A stretch of DNA of 64,000 nt, taken from CAJQQK01 sp965224225 (GTDB lineage Bacteria > Pseudomonadota > Alphaproteobacteria > Rhizobiales > Hyphomicrobiaceae). The stretch lies in the NCBI GenBank assembly GCA_965224225.1, contig CBDCZF010000029.1, positions 310,001-374,000 of the forward strand, read 5' to 3'. How positions within the stretch are numbered: the stretch's first letter is position 1; the number at the start of each line of letters is the position of its first letter. The notes beneath the pieces were generated by a model. That model saw only the letters and a program-made list of their open reading frames with translations, did not search any database and had not been told where the DNA came from. A program made the position numbers and the translations under genes. Positions 16,831-28,469 of the stretch are shown piece by piece.

Positions 16831-16855
16831 GGCGCCCGGTAAGTTACCGCGCGCC
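16831..16855. repeat. Near-perfect 25-nt palindrome between tuf and rpsJ
   Basis: The sequence is a palindrome over 25 nt with mismatches only at the centre and one position in each arm (arms ggcgc-cggtaa / ttaccg-gcgcc). It lies in the 72-bp spacer separating the str genes from the S10 series. No T-tract follows on the minus strand. It may be an RNA processing site, a partial terminator or a protein-binding site. Confidence 0.5.
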
Positions 16856-16870
16856 TATGCACTTTTTCGG

Positions 16871-18061
<1,191 letters not shown>

Positions 18062-18207
18062 AGCCCTGGCTCCTAGCTTTCAGTTGTCGTCCCCGCCGCC
18101 GCCTTATTGCTCCAGCGATGGGGTCAGGCTCCAAAACTTCTCTTGCTTCATCTGAGGCTGCCGGACCGAACGAAGCCCACAGCAGCGACCGATCCGGACA
18201 AGAACAC

Positions 18208-20298
<2,091 letters not shown>

Positions 20299-20335
20299 GA
20301 TAGTGCCTATCAGTTGTCGTGTCGTTCGATTATGA

Positions 20336-20806
20336 CTACCAGCGGTAATGCGAGAATGCGCGGTTGGCATCCGCCATGCGGTGCGTGTCTTCGCGCTTTT
20401 TGACCGCCGTACCGCGGTTGTTGGCAGCATCCATCAACTCGCCCGAGAGGCGGTCGATCATCGTGTTTTCGTTGCGCGCACGTGCGGCCGTGATGATCCA
20501 GCGGATCGCCAGCGCCTGACGGCGTTCGGACCGGACTTCGACCGGCACCTGATACGTTGCACCGCCGACCCGTCGCGAACGGACCTCGACGGCCGGCATG
20601 ACGTTTTCCAGCGCCTGATGGAACATCTGCACCGGATCCTGCTTGGCGCGCTCCTCGACACGGTCAAGTGCGCCGTAGACGATGCGTTCGGCGGTCGACT
20701 TCTTGCCCGCCTTCATGATCGCATTCATGAACTTCGAGAGCACCATATCGTGGTACTTCGGGTCCGGGTTGACTTCCCGTTTTTCCGCTCTGTGCCGACG
20801 CGACAT
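20336..20806 (-). CDS. rpsG: 30S ribosomal protein S7
   Basis: This 156-residue S7 nucleates the 30S head. It starts MSRRHRAEKREVNPDPKYHDMVLSKFMNAIM and contains GGATYQVPVEVRSERRQALAIRWI. The ATG at 20806 is chosen because upstream in-frame codons lie in the rpsL-rpsG spacer. In E. coli S7 regulates the str operon; no such site was identified here. Confidence 0.97.
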   Translation of the reverse strand: MSRRHRAEKREVNPDPKYHDMVLSKFMNAIMKAGKKSTAERIVYGALDRVEERAKQDPVQMFHQALENVMPAVEVRSRRVGGATYQVPVEVRSERRQALAIRWIITAARARNENTMIDRLSGELMDAANNRGTAVKKREDTHRMADANRAFSHYRW

Positions 20807-20897
20807 GTAACGCCTGCCTCTCAGGTTGGCGTGGCACCTGTTGGTCGCTCGCGTGAGCAATCCGCTGCCACAGATATTGATCTTTAAAGCTCGCGCC

Positions 20898-21269
20898 CTA
20901 CTTGGGCCGCTTTGCCCCATACTTCGAACGGCGCTGGCGGCGCGCCTGCACGCCCTGCGTATCGAGCACGCCGCGAATGATGTGATAGCGCACGCCCGGC
21001 AAGTCCTTGACGCGGCCGCCGCGGATCAGCACCACCGAGTGCTCCTGCAGGTTGTGGCCTTCGCCCGGAATGTAGCCGATCACCTCGAAGCCGTTGGTCA
21101 GCCGGACCTTGGCGACCTTACGAAGCGCCGAGTTGGGCTTCTTCGGGGTCGTCGTATAGACCCGGGTGCAAACACCGCGCTTTTGCGGGCAGGCTTCCAT
21201 TGCCGGCACCTTATTGCGCTTGGTCTGCTTCTGCCGCGGCTTGCGGATCAGCTGTTGTATCGTCGGCAT
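20898..21269 (-). CDS. rpsL: 30S ribosomal protein S12
   Basis: This 123-residue S12 lies in the decoding centre. It starts MPTIQQLIRKPRQKQTKRNKVPAM. The residues where streptomycin-resistance changes usually occur are wild type: K43 and K88, and D89, the methylthiolation site in E. coli, is also present. The open frame upstream to 21536 is leader sequence. It is the first gene of the str operon. Confidence 0.98.
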   Translation of the reverse strand: MPTIQQLIRKPRQKQTKRNKVPAMEACPQKRGVCTRVYTTTPKKPNSALRKVAKVRLTNGFEVIGYIPGEGHNLQEHSVVLIRGGRVKDLPGVRYHIIRGVLDTQGVQARRQRRSKYGAKRPK

Positions 21270-21567
21270 GCGCTCTTTCCAGACTACCCCGACCTCGATT
21301 GGCGCCACGTTGCGATGCCCGTTCCAACGGAAACCCCAACCGCGCCGATCACCAAGACCGGGCCCGAGTGCCGGCCGCCATCGCGCAGGGCACTCAAACG
21401 ATTTGAACCGGACAGCGCTCATCGCCGGCCGGTTTAAAGACAGAGGATCGTGCCCGAAGGCAAGATCGTCGCCAGTGCATGTTCTCTGTTTCGGACGATA
21501 GTGTTTAGGCGCACCGCCGCGATGCAGCCGGCCCAAAAAGCCTACGACCTACCGTGAGAGTGCGCGG
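21270..21567 (-). promoter_or_regulatory. Long 5' leader of the str operon
   Basis: About 290 nt separate the promoter candidate at 21568-21596 from the rpsL ATG. No conserved small ORF with a good ribosome site was recognised, and no riboswitch consensus was found. The length allows control by an S7- or NusG-type mechanism, but this is inference. Confidence 0.35.
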
Positions 21568-21596
21568 AACATATAGGCGCAGTTCGTTATGGTCAA
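21568..21596 (-). promoter_or_regulatory. Promoter candidate for rpsL-rpsG-fusA-tuf
   Basis: On the minus strand TTGACC (21591-21596) is followed after 17 nt by TATGTT (21568-21573). The -35 matches the sigma-70 consensus at 5 of 6 positions and the -10 at 4 of 6. It is the only well-spaced pair seen between prs and rpsL. Confidence 0.5.
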
Positions 21597-21689
21597 CAGG
21601 GATACTGGGCAAAATGCCAAAAAAATTGCGCAGTAATTCACCCGATGCCGCGGCAAGGTGGCACGCACCCAAAGGAGGGGAAGCCAAGC

Positions 21690-22670
21690 CTAATAAAACA
21701 GGCTCGAGACGCTCTCCTCGCGGCTGGTGCGCGCGATCGCCTCGGCAATCAGCGGCGCGATCGACAGAATGCGCACGTTGGGCGCGGTCAGGACCGCCTC
21801 TGACGGTTCGATGGAATCGGTCAGGACAACGGACTTGATACTCGAGTTCTGAATCCGCGAAACAGCGCCGCTCGACAGCACCCCGTGCGTCAGGTAGGCC
21901 ATGACCTCCTTCGCGCCCTCCCCGAGTAGCGCGTTGGCCGCATTGATCAAGGTGCCGCCGGAATCGACGATGTCATCGATCAGAATGCAGGTCTTACCGT
22001 CGACATCGCCAATCACGTTCATCACTTCGCTTTCACCGGCGCGCTCACGACGCTTGTCACAGATCGCGATCGGCGCGCCGATCCGCTTGGCGAGGCCGCG
22101 GGCGCGCACCACGCCACCGACGTCCGGTGAAACAATGCAGAGATTGCCCAGGTCGAACTGCTTCTTGATGTCGCGAACCATCACCGGCGCCGCGAACAGA
22201 TTGTCCGTCGGAATATCGAAAAAGCCCTGGATCTGGCCGGCATGCAGATCCAGTGTCAACACGCGGTTTGCCCCGGCCCGCTCGATCAGGTTGGCAACCA
22301 GCTTGGCGGAGATCGGCGTGCGGGGGCCTGGCTTGCGATCCTGGCGCGCATAGCCGTAGTAAGGCATGACAGCCGTGATCCGCCGGGCCGATGACCGTTT
22401 CAGCGCATCGATCAGGATCAACAGTTCCATCAGGTTGTCGTTGGCCGGGAACGACGTCGATTGAACGACGAAAACGTCTTCACCGCGCACGTTTTCCTGG
22501 ATCTCGACAAACACCTCCATGTCGGCGAAGCGCCGGCACACGGACTTGGTCATCGGAATGTTGAGATGGTTCGCGATCGCTTCCGCGAGCGGGCGGTTGC
22601 CATTACCGGAGACGAGCTTGATGCGCAGTGGACGCTTGTCGTCGGTCCGGTCCGGCGCAGTTCCTGCCAT
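21690..22670 (-). CDS. prs: Ribose-phosphate pyrophosphokinase
   Basis: This 326-residue enzyme makes PRPP from ribose 5-phosphate and ATP for nucleotide, His and Trp synthesis. It carries NENVRGEDVFVVQSTSFPANDNLMELL-type N-terminal motifs, the flexible loop MPYYGYARQDRKPGPRTPISAKLVA, and the PRPP-binding CILIDDIVDSGGTLINAA. An extension of about 14 residues precedes the usual start at IKLVSGN. It follows the lipoprotein gene on the same strand, with a hairpin between them. Confidence 0.97.
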   Translation of the reverse strand: MAGTAPDRTDDKRPLRIKLVSGNGNRPLAEAIANHLNIPMTKSVCRRFADMEVFVEIQENVRGEDVFVVQSTSFPANDNLMELLILIDALKRSSARRITAVMPYYGYARQDRKPGPRTPISAKLVANLIERAGANRVLTLDLHAGQIQGFFDIPTDNLFAAPVMVRDIKKQFDLGNLCIVSPDVGGVVRARGLAKRIGAPIAICDKRRERAGESEVMNVIGDVDGKTCILIDDIVDSGGTLINAANALLGEGAKEVMAYLTHGVLSSGAVSRIQNSSIKSVVLTDSIEPSEAVLTAPNVRILSIAPLIAEAIARTSREESVSSLFY

Positions 22671-22805
22671 GATGGTCGACCTGTGAAACGCGGTTGTTGC
22701 GACCCACCATCCGACGCATCACGAGCGCGCTACGCACCGGTTGCTTACGGCACCGGCAATGCATCTACATGACGGACGGATGACACGCGCGGCTTCTAAC
22801 AACTT

Positions 22806-22835
22806 GGCCCGACTGTGTAAACACGCAGCCGGGCC
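22806..22835 (-). terminator. Strong hairpin between the lipoprotein gene and prs
   Basis: A 30-nt inverted repeat, with outer arms GGCCCG/CGGGCC and further inner pairing around a TTTA loop, lies about 29 nt beyond the lipoprotein stop codon in the direction of transcription. No T-tract follows, so termination is uncertain. It could insulate prs from its upstream neighbour. Confidence 0.4.
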
Positions 22836-22863
22836 ATGCTGTTCCAGTTCTTCCGAAAGCGAC

Positions 22864-23964
22864 CTAACGCGTCGCTGTCCGATTCGGCAGCAGTTTCAGG
22901 ATACCCTGGGCCGCAGCAGTTGCAGCCGCATTCGCCGTCGAACCCCAGGCACCGTCGAGCGAACCGGCCGGGATCTGGTTCTCCTGGGACACCGTACCCA
23001 GATCGCGGCCCTGCGGATCCTTCACGACCCAGTCGATCTTGATCGGCTGTTGTCCCCCGGACGCCTTGCCCATCTTCACGCGCCCGACGACGCGATATGA
23101 GCTGGCACCGCCGGCCGCTGGGCCAACTCCGTTGCGCATCAGTTCGGCGCGCAGGGCATTGGCCAGTGAACTCGAGCCGTCGCCGGGTGCGCCCGCTACT
23201 TGCGGTACGAGAGCGGCGACCAAATTCGATCTCGAAATTGATCCAGTCGTGGTCGAGGTCGAGGTTGCCTGCCTCGCGGTTTGTGTCGCCGATGGCCGCG
23301 GCTGCAGCGATGAGCGAGCCGCTGCGTCGTTTACGCTGGCGACTTGAGAATTGCTGGCCGGCGCTTGCTGCGGCTTCGCAGCGGCAACCGGTGTCTGTGC
23401 TGCGACCGGCTGCGGCGCAGCTGCCTTTGCAGGCATCCAGGCAATCAACTGCTGGCCGGTTTTGGCCGCGATCACGCTGACCATATCCGCTGAGACCGAC
23501 GCCCACGGATCGCCGGGCCCCGCCCCATTGACAACTTCCTCGCCCGTAATCCGGTGGGCACGCGCACCGGTCGGGTTGGTCACGTCCCAAATGTAGGAAA
23601 CCTTGGTGCCGGTCGTCTCGCGCGCCGCAACAATGTAGCCGCGCAACGTATAGTCGACCTGCTCGCCCGACGACTGAGCAACCGCGACACTGCCCTTGCC
23701 GAGTTCCTTGGTCAGTTCCCCAACAATCTGCTTGGCAATCGTATCGGGTGCCCCGATGACCGGTGCTATGGCAATTCTGCCGCGCGTTGCCTGCTGAGTC
23801 GCCTGGCCACTCTCTGCGAGCTGGCCGGATTCGCCGGATGCCAGCAGGCTTTCACCGTTTCCCGCACAGCCTGCCAAGCCGCCTGCCATGAGCGCTGCCG
23901 CCAATGCTACAATGGTGCCTCGCACGCCAGAGAGCTTTGTCGCAGCTGCATTGATGGTCGCCAC
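22864..23964 (-). CDS. Hypothetical lipoprotein with two copies of one domain
   Basis: This 366-residue protein has a type II signal with lipobox LAGC and the lipidated Cys at C33. A domain at about 71-172 (GAPDTIAKQIVGELTKEL ... YIWDVTNPTGARAHRITGEE ... AWMPAK) recurs at about 258-360 (GAPGDGSSSLANALRAEL ... IDWVVKDPQGRDLGTVSQEN ... ILKLLP). The copies are joined by an Ala/Pro/Gln/Ser/Thr-rich linker (about 178-245). I do not recognise a characterised family. The position between pgeF and prs is a housekeeping neighbourhood. An envelope role, inner or outer membrane, is inferred only from the lipobox. Confidence 0.7.
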   Translation of the reverse strand: MATINAAATKLSGVRGTIVALAAALMAGGLAGCAGNGESLLASGESGQLAESGQATQQATRGRIAIAPVIGAPDTIAKQIVGELTKELGKGSVAVAQSSGEQVDYTLRGYIVAARETTGTKVSYIWDVTNPTGARAHRITGEEVVNGAGPGDPWASVSADMVSVIAAKTGQQLIAWMPAKAAAPQPVAAQTPVAAAKPQQAPASNSQVASVNDAAARSSLQPRPSATQTARQATSTSTTTGSISRSNLVAALVPQVAGAPGDGSSSLANALRAELMRNGVGPAAGGASSYRVVGRVKMGKASGGQQPIKIDWVVKDPQGRDLGTVSQENQIPAGSLDGAWGSTANAAATAAAQGILKLLPNRTATR

Positions 23965-24160
23965 GATGACGTCCCCCTCTCAATGTCCCGCTGTTGACCG
24001 GCGGCCGGCATACAAACTTGGCGGCCTTACGAAATGCACCGGTACTCACCTAAACCTGTTATCGCCCCGATCAGGCAGCGTCCAGCCGGATTTCCGCCTT
24101 TTTTCAGAGATCGCGCATAATGTACCGAAACATTGCGCATGTAAAACTGTGGATTACGGC

Positions 24161-24955
24161 TTAGGTTACGACAATGGCGGAGATTTGGCGACCGTAGTCG
24201 GCCTCGTTTCTGTGTGATTTACGGCGATAGCTAAAGAAGAGCGATTCGTTCTTGTAGGTACACAGTTCAAGATCCTCGATCTCGCCGATCGCCAGATCCT
24301 CGAGCCGCAGGCGGCAATAACCAGGCAAATCGAAATGCTCACGCTGACCGCCCGGCGGCAGGGCAAAGAAGCGCGCATTACCTGGCGCCGCATCCAGAAA
24401 CTGGCGCTTGAACTCTGGGCCGACTTCGTAGTTCTGCTGGTGGATGGTCGGCCCGATCGCCGCCCTGATGCGCTGACGGGACGCACCTAACTGCTCCATC
24501 GCCTCGACGGCGCTGGCCAGAATGCCACCGACCGCGCCGCGCCATCCTGCATGCGCGGCAGCAACGACCTTCGCGGCCGGATCAGCCAGCAGTACCGGAG
24601 TGCAGTCAGCCGTCAGAACTCCGATCGCCATGCCGGGGATAGCTGTCACCAGGGCATCTGCCTCAGGCCGCGCATCGCTGGCGAACGGCTGATCGACGAT
24701 AACCGCGCGGGCGCTGTGCACCTGATAGGCGGTAACGACATCGGCTGCGGGCTCACCCTGCCACACGGCACCGAGATAGTGCGCGATCCGGTGCCGGTTC
24801 TCCAACACGTTGTCGGCTGCATCGCCAGAACCGAGCCCGACGTTTAGGGAGGTATAATCGCCCGACGAGACGCCACCTTCACGCGTAAAGAAGCCGTGCG
24901 CGATGCCCTCTGCATCCGCAAGTAACCCGGCGGTCAGAACCGTGGCGGAATTCAT
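24161..24955 (-). CDS. pgeF: Polyphenol oxidase/laccase-domain family protein (YfiH/PgeF type)
   Basis: This 264-residue single-domain protein belongs to the YfiH family; the E. coli member (PgeF) hydrolyses mis-made peptidoglycan precursors. The metal-site residues are visible as His in YQVHS, Cys in LTADCTP and His in AAHAGWRGA. The start is the ATG at 24955 (MNSATVLTAGLL). The open frame continues upstream to 25108, but those 51 codons are translated repeat. It lies downstream of midA and lgt on the same strand, separated from midA by the mosaic repeat. Confidence 0.85.
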   Translation of the reverse strand: MNSATVLTAGLLADAEGIAHGFFTREGGVSSGDYTSLNVGLGSGDAADNVLENRHRIAHYLGAVWQGEPAADVVTAYQVHSARAVIVDQPFASDARPEADALVTAIPGMAIGVLTADCTPVLLADPAAKVVAAAHAGWRGAVGGILASAVEAMEQLGASRQRIRAAIGPTIHQQNYEVGPEFKRQFLDAAPGNARFFALPPGGQREHFDLPGYCRLRLEDLAIGEIEDLELCTYKNESLFFSYRRKSHRNEADYGRQISAIVVT

Positions 24956-24977
24956 GGGGGCGGGCCTCGTCGTTGCT

Positions 24978-25126
24978 AGAGCATCATCCGATCGGATGGA
25001 ACCGCATAGCGGTTCTGTTCCGAGCGGATAAAGATGCTCTATCTGTTTCATTTCTAGAGCAATTTCCATCCGACCGGACGGCATCGAAATGTTCGCATCT
25101 GACTCCACCCGGTCAGATATTGCTCT
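24978..25126. repeat. Mosaic palindromic intergenic element, copy A (RIME-like)
   Basis: Two hairpins lie in tandem: one closed by AGAGCATC (24978) and GATGCTCT (to 25040), and one closed by AGAGCAAT (25056) and ATTGCTCT (to 25126). The whole unit recurs at about 51027-51171 with high similarity. The architecture resembles the RIME/intergenic mosaic elements of rhizobia. It separates pgeF from midA and could form paired hairpins in the transcript. Confidence 0.8.
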
Positions 25127-25138
25127 AGCCGGCTGTTC

Positions 25139-26242
25139 TTAGCCGAAACCCGGCAACGGAGCCAGTTCCGGCGATCGGACGCCGAGACACAGAAAGCGTG
25201 TCCCCATGCCGCCCGGCGCCGTCAACCGCTTGGCGCCGACCTCGATCTCGTGTGCCCGCTCGGGGCTTTCGGCCATCAGCCGGGCCGCACGTTCGGCAAG
25301 CCCGAGCGCTTCGAGAAACACCGCCTGCGGTTGCGGTCCGTCGGTCGCAATCCCGCGGCCAGCAAGCGCCCGGCCGACGGCACCGAAATCAACGGACACC
25401 GACAGATCCGCCTCGCCGGGCGAAGCGAGCACATGTTCATAGGCATGATCGCGTACCGCCTGCAGCGTATCGCCATAAGCGGTCTCGGGATGACCGTAGT
25501 CGATGAACAGCCCGGCCAGTGGTGATTGCGCCACGCGAACCGCTAGCGCATCGGCCAGAGCGCCAAAGTCGGCCAGCGCCAGAATTTTGTCACCTGGTCC
25601 GGCTGCGGCATCTGCCGGCTGCACAGGTGGCGGCCCGGATTGGCGCTCCGTGAACTTCAGGCTGCCGGCCGCATCGCACCCGACCATCACCTCGCGCCAG
25701 TCGCCTGCCTCCTCGCGGCGCCACTGGCGCGCGGGGATGGTGTCGAGAAACTCGTTGCCGAGCACGAGGGTTGGCAGCCCATTGGGTTCCGGCCAGTCGG
25801 CATGCCACGTAGCCTCGATGCCCGATGCGGCAAGTGCCCGGGCCTGCAGTTCACGCAATTCCGGATTGATCTCGACCAGATGGAGCTCGACGGCCGCCAG
25901 AAAATCCGGCACCAGGCGGGCAGCCCGCAACGCATCGCTGATCAGTGTGCCCCGGCCGGGACCAAGCTCGATCAGGCTGACCCGCCCAGGCGCCCCCATT
26001 TGCTGCCAGACGACTGCCAGCCAGAGGCCGATCAGTTCGCCAAAGATCTGGCTGATCTCCGGGGCTGTGGTGAAATCGGCCCCGGCTCCGATCGCGGCGC
26101 GGTTCGTATAATAGCCATGCTGCGGATCGGTGAGGCAGCGCTGCATGTAGGCCTCGACGGAGATCGGGCCGTGCTCGGCGATTTCGCCCGCCAGCTGCAG
26201 CGCCAGCGGCGTTGGCCTGCGTGCCTGCGGGTCTTGGCTCAT
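25139..26242 (-). CDS. MidA/NDUFAF7-family class I SAM-dependent methyltransferase
   Basis: This 367-residue protein belongs to the family that includes mitochondrial NDUFAF7 (MidA), an arginine methyltransferase needed for complex I assembly. Visible are the N-terminal GPISVEAYMQRCLTDPQHGYYTNR, the SAM-binding SLIELGPGRGTLISDALRAARL (about residues 94-115), and the GNEFLDTIPARQW and FIDYGHPETAYGDTLQAVRDH motifs. Its start overlaps the lgt stop by 4 bp (ATGA). The bacterial substrate is not established. Confidence 0.85.
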   Translation of the reverse strand: MSQDPQARRPTPLALQLAGEIAEHGPISVEAYMQRCLTDPQHGYYTNRAAIGAGADFTTAPEISQIFGELIGLWLAVVWQQMGAPGRVSLIELGPGRGTLISDALRAARLVPDFLAAVELHLVEINPELRELQARALAASGIEATWHADWPEPNGLPTLVLGNEFLDTIPARQWRREEAGDWREVMVGCDAAGSLKFTERQSGPPPVQPADAAAGPGDKILALADFGALADALAVRVAQSPLAGLFIDYGHPETAYGDTLQAVRDHAYEHVLASPGEADLSVSVDFGAVGRALAGRGIATDGPQPQAVFLEALGLAERAARLMAESPERAHEIEVGAKRLTAPGGMGTRFLCLGVRSPELAPLPGFG

Positions 26243-27090
26243 GCGCGAGCCGGCTGGCGTGACGCAGCGCCGCGCACGAACCAGATGCCGAGCAGCACCA
26301 TCGGCACCGAATAGGCGATCCCGGGCGTCAGGCCATAGGCGGAAAAGATGTGATCGGCGTCGAACTGGCGAAACAGCTCGCAGAAAGAGCGCGCCAGGCC
26401 ATAACCGATCAGGAACACGCCCGTGGTCAGGCCCGGTGACTGCAGTGAACTGCGGCTGTGCGTCAGCATCCTGAGGACGACAAACAATATGAGGCCCTCG
26501 AAAAACGCTTCATAGAGCTGGCTCGGGTGGCGCGGCGTCGGCTCGATGTCGCGGTGCTCGAGGGCTGCTGCCGGAAACACCATCGCCCAGGGCACGCCTG
26601 ATGGTCGCCCGAAGAGTTCACCGTTGATGAAGTTCGCGAGCCGGCCGAAGAACAATCCGATCGGAACGGCCGCCGCACAGACATCCATTGCGCTCCACGC
26701 GCTGACGCGGTTACGCCAGGCAAAAAGCCAGATCGCGAGCCCACAGCCGAGCAACGCGCCGTGAAAGGCCATACCGCCCTGCCACACAGCCGGAATATCG
26801 AGCGGGTTCTGAATGAAATGGCGAGGTTCATAGAGCAGGATGAAGCCGAGGCGTCCGCCGACCACGACCCCGGCTGTCATATACAAGAGCAGATCATCGA
26901 CCTTTTCCGGCGCGAACGGTGCCCGCCCGTAAGGCCACAAGGCCGGTGACGAGAGCAGCCGCTTTATATAGAGCCAGCCGAGCAACAGGCCGGCCATATA
27001 GGCAAGCCCGTACCATTTGACGGTCAAGGGGCCCAGCGAAATGGCGACGGGATCGATGTCCGGATAAGGCAGGGCGAGCACGGGCGGCAT
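26239..27090 (-). CDS. lgt: Prolipoprotein diacylglyceryl transferase
   Basis: This 283-residue inner-membrane enzyme transfers diacylglycerol from phosphatidylglycerol to the lipobox Cys, the first step of lipoprotein maturation. The signature GRLANFINGELFGRPSG is present, as is MAFHGALLG, which holds a family-conserved His. About seven hydrophobic segments are visible. It overlaps midA by 4 bp and heads the minus-strand lgt-midA-pgeF group; ubiK is divergent. Confidence 0.96.
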   Translation of the reverse strand: MPPVLALPYPDIDPVAISLGPLTVKWYGLAYMAGLLLGWLYIKRLLSSPALWPYGRAPFAPEKVDDLLLYMTAGVVVGGRLGFILLYEPRHFIQNPLDIPAVWQGGMAFHGALLGCGLAIWLFAWRNRVSAWSAMDVCAAAVPIGLFFGRLANFINGELFGRPSGVPWAMVFPAAALEHRDIEPTPRHPSQLYEAFFEGLILFVVLRMLTHSRSSLQSPGLTTGVFLIGYGLARSFCELFRQFDADHIFSAYGLTPGIAYSVPMVLLGIWFVRGAASRQPARA

Positions 27091-27239
27091 CCTCCTCGGT
27101 AAATCGATGGCGAGGCTTTCGCCGAGTGATGACGCAAGTCAAGTCCCGAACACAATAAGTAGCATGCACCACGACTATATTAGGTGTTATCAGCCAGGCC
27201 GGAACCGGATCCGCCCAGGCCAGGACAAGGAAACCAATC

Positions 27240-27518
27240 ATGACCCAGACTTCCAACCGTCTCCTCGACGAGCTTGCCAAGATGATGACCGATGCCGCCG
27301 GCGCAGCACAGGGCATACGCCGCGAAGTCGAATCCTTGGCGCGCGGGCAGGTCGACCGGGTGCTCGCTGAAATGGACGTCGTGCGCCGCGAAGAATTCGA
27401 GGCCGTGCGCGACATGGCCCAGAAGGCGCGCGAGGAAAACGAGGCGCTCGCACAGCGGATCGCCGAACTCGAGGGTGGCCGGGGGCGATCCGATACTTCT
27501 GAGTATAATGATCCCTGA
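27240..27518 (+). CDS. UbiK-type accessory factor (BMFP domain)
   Basis: This 92-residue protein has an N-terminal amphipathic region (MTQTSNRLLDELAKMMTDAAGAAQGIRREVESL) and a C-terminal coiled coil (about 40-78: MDVVRREEFEAVRDMAQKAREENEALAQRIAELE). It is the YqiC/UbiK family, whose E. coli and Salmonella members help ubiquinone synthesis and trimerise through the coiled coil. It is divergent from lgt, a placement common in Rhizobiales. Confidence 0.85.
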   Translation: MTQTSNRLLDELAKMMTDAAGAAQGIRREVESLARGQVDRVLAEMDVVRREEFEAVRDMAQKAREENEALAQRIAELEGGRGRSDTSEYNDP

Positions 27519-27876
27519 GACCCGTCTCAAATCGCGAAACCACCCCAACTTGTCGATTCGAGCCTTGCCGGCTGCTTCGAGCACGCCTCGCCCAGGCTAA
27601 ATCGCCACCGATTGATCCACAGATTGCCCCCAACGCTATCCACATGTTGTGAGGTTTCGCCCGATTATTTGGCCCGCAGACCAATTCAGCCCACTTTCAA
27701 CGTGGACAATCGGTCCTCTCGGTTGCCGACGGCGCTACCATCTGCTTTCAGTTTCGCCACCTGCCAAGTGATTTGCACATCTGTGAATCCCGGCAGTCGG
27801 CGATGTCTGCGGGGGGCGTAAGACGGGCCGGTCGGCCACCGTAAATTCGGTGATCGGGTAAATGGGAAGGGGAACG
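27519..27876. other. Intergenic stretch between ubiK and the YbjN gene
   Basis: No gene was recognised. A small hairpin (TGAGAC/GTCTCA, 27516-27529) overlaps the ubiK stop and could end transcription. Two 9-mers one base from the DnaA-box consensus TTATCCACA lie at 27613-27621 (TGATCCACA) and 27636-27644 (CTATCCACA), in the same orientation. No cluster large enough for an origin was seen. Confidence 0.4.
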
Positions 27877-28374
27877 ATGGCAATAGCTGCACGCCGGTTT
27901 GAGCAAATGGCCAACCCGATCGATCTCGTCGAACAGATCGCGCAACGCAATGATTGGGGATATGAGCGCGCCACCGACGATGAGATGACGCTGATCGTCG
28001 GCGGTACTTGGACCGACTATCATGTCTCGATCAACTGGCGCGATGATCTCGAGGCCCTGCATATCGCCTGCGCCTTCGACTTCAAGATTCCCGACCAGCG
28101 CCTAAACGAGGTCTACCGGCTGATCGGGCAAATCAACGAACAATTGTGGATCGGCCATTTCGACCTTTGGACCCAGGAAGGGCTGATCATGTACCGCCAC
28201 GGCCTGCCGCTCAACGGCACGCTCGCCTCGGTCGCGCAATGTGAAGCGCTGCTCAAATCGGCGCTTGAGGCATGCGAACGCTACTATCAGGCGTTTCAGT
28301 TCGTGGTCTGGGCCGGCAAGCCGAGCCGCGAGGCACTGATTTCGACCATGTTCGAAACGGAAGGCCAGGCCTGA
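27877..28374 (+). CDS. YbjN domain-containing protein
   Basis: This 165-residue protein matches the YbjN family found next to proC in many alphaproteobacteria. Typical blocks are WTDYHVSINWRDDLEALHIACAFDFKIPDQRLNEVYRLIGQINEQLWIGHFDLW and ALEACERYYQAFQFVVWAGK. YbjN has a type III chaperone-like fold; its biochemical role is unclear. The ATG at 27877 is preferred because an AAGGGG site sits just upstream; an in-frame ATG at 27862 is the alternative. Confidence 0.85.
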   Translation: MAIAARRFEQMANPIDLVEQIAQRNDWGYERATDDEMTLIVGGTWTDYHVSINWRDDLEALHIACAFDFKIPDQRLNEVYRLIGQINEQLWIGHFDLWTQEGLIMYRHGLPLNGTLASVAQCEALLKSALEACERYYQAFQFVVWAGKPSREALISTMFETEGQA

Positions 28375-28469
28375 TCATCGTTTGTAACCGCATCGAGATT
28401 GGTTAGATTGTCGGCGGCTGCATCCTTGAGGATGTGGCCGCCGTTCTGTTTGTGGTTGGGAGATGCCGG

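Noticed and set aside
24956..25108. 51-codon N-terminal extension of pgeF
   Set aside because: It is translated repeat sequence; the family starts at the ATG at 24955.
27519..27876. Replication origin
   Set aside because: Only two near-consensus DnaA boxes, no AT-rich unwinding region and no origin-associated genes.
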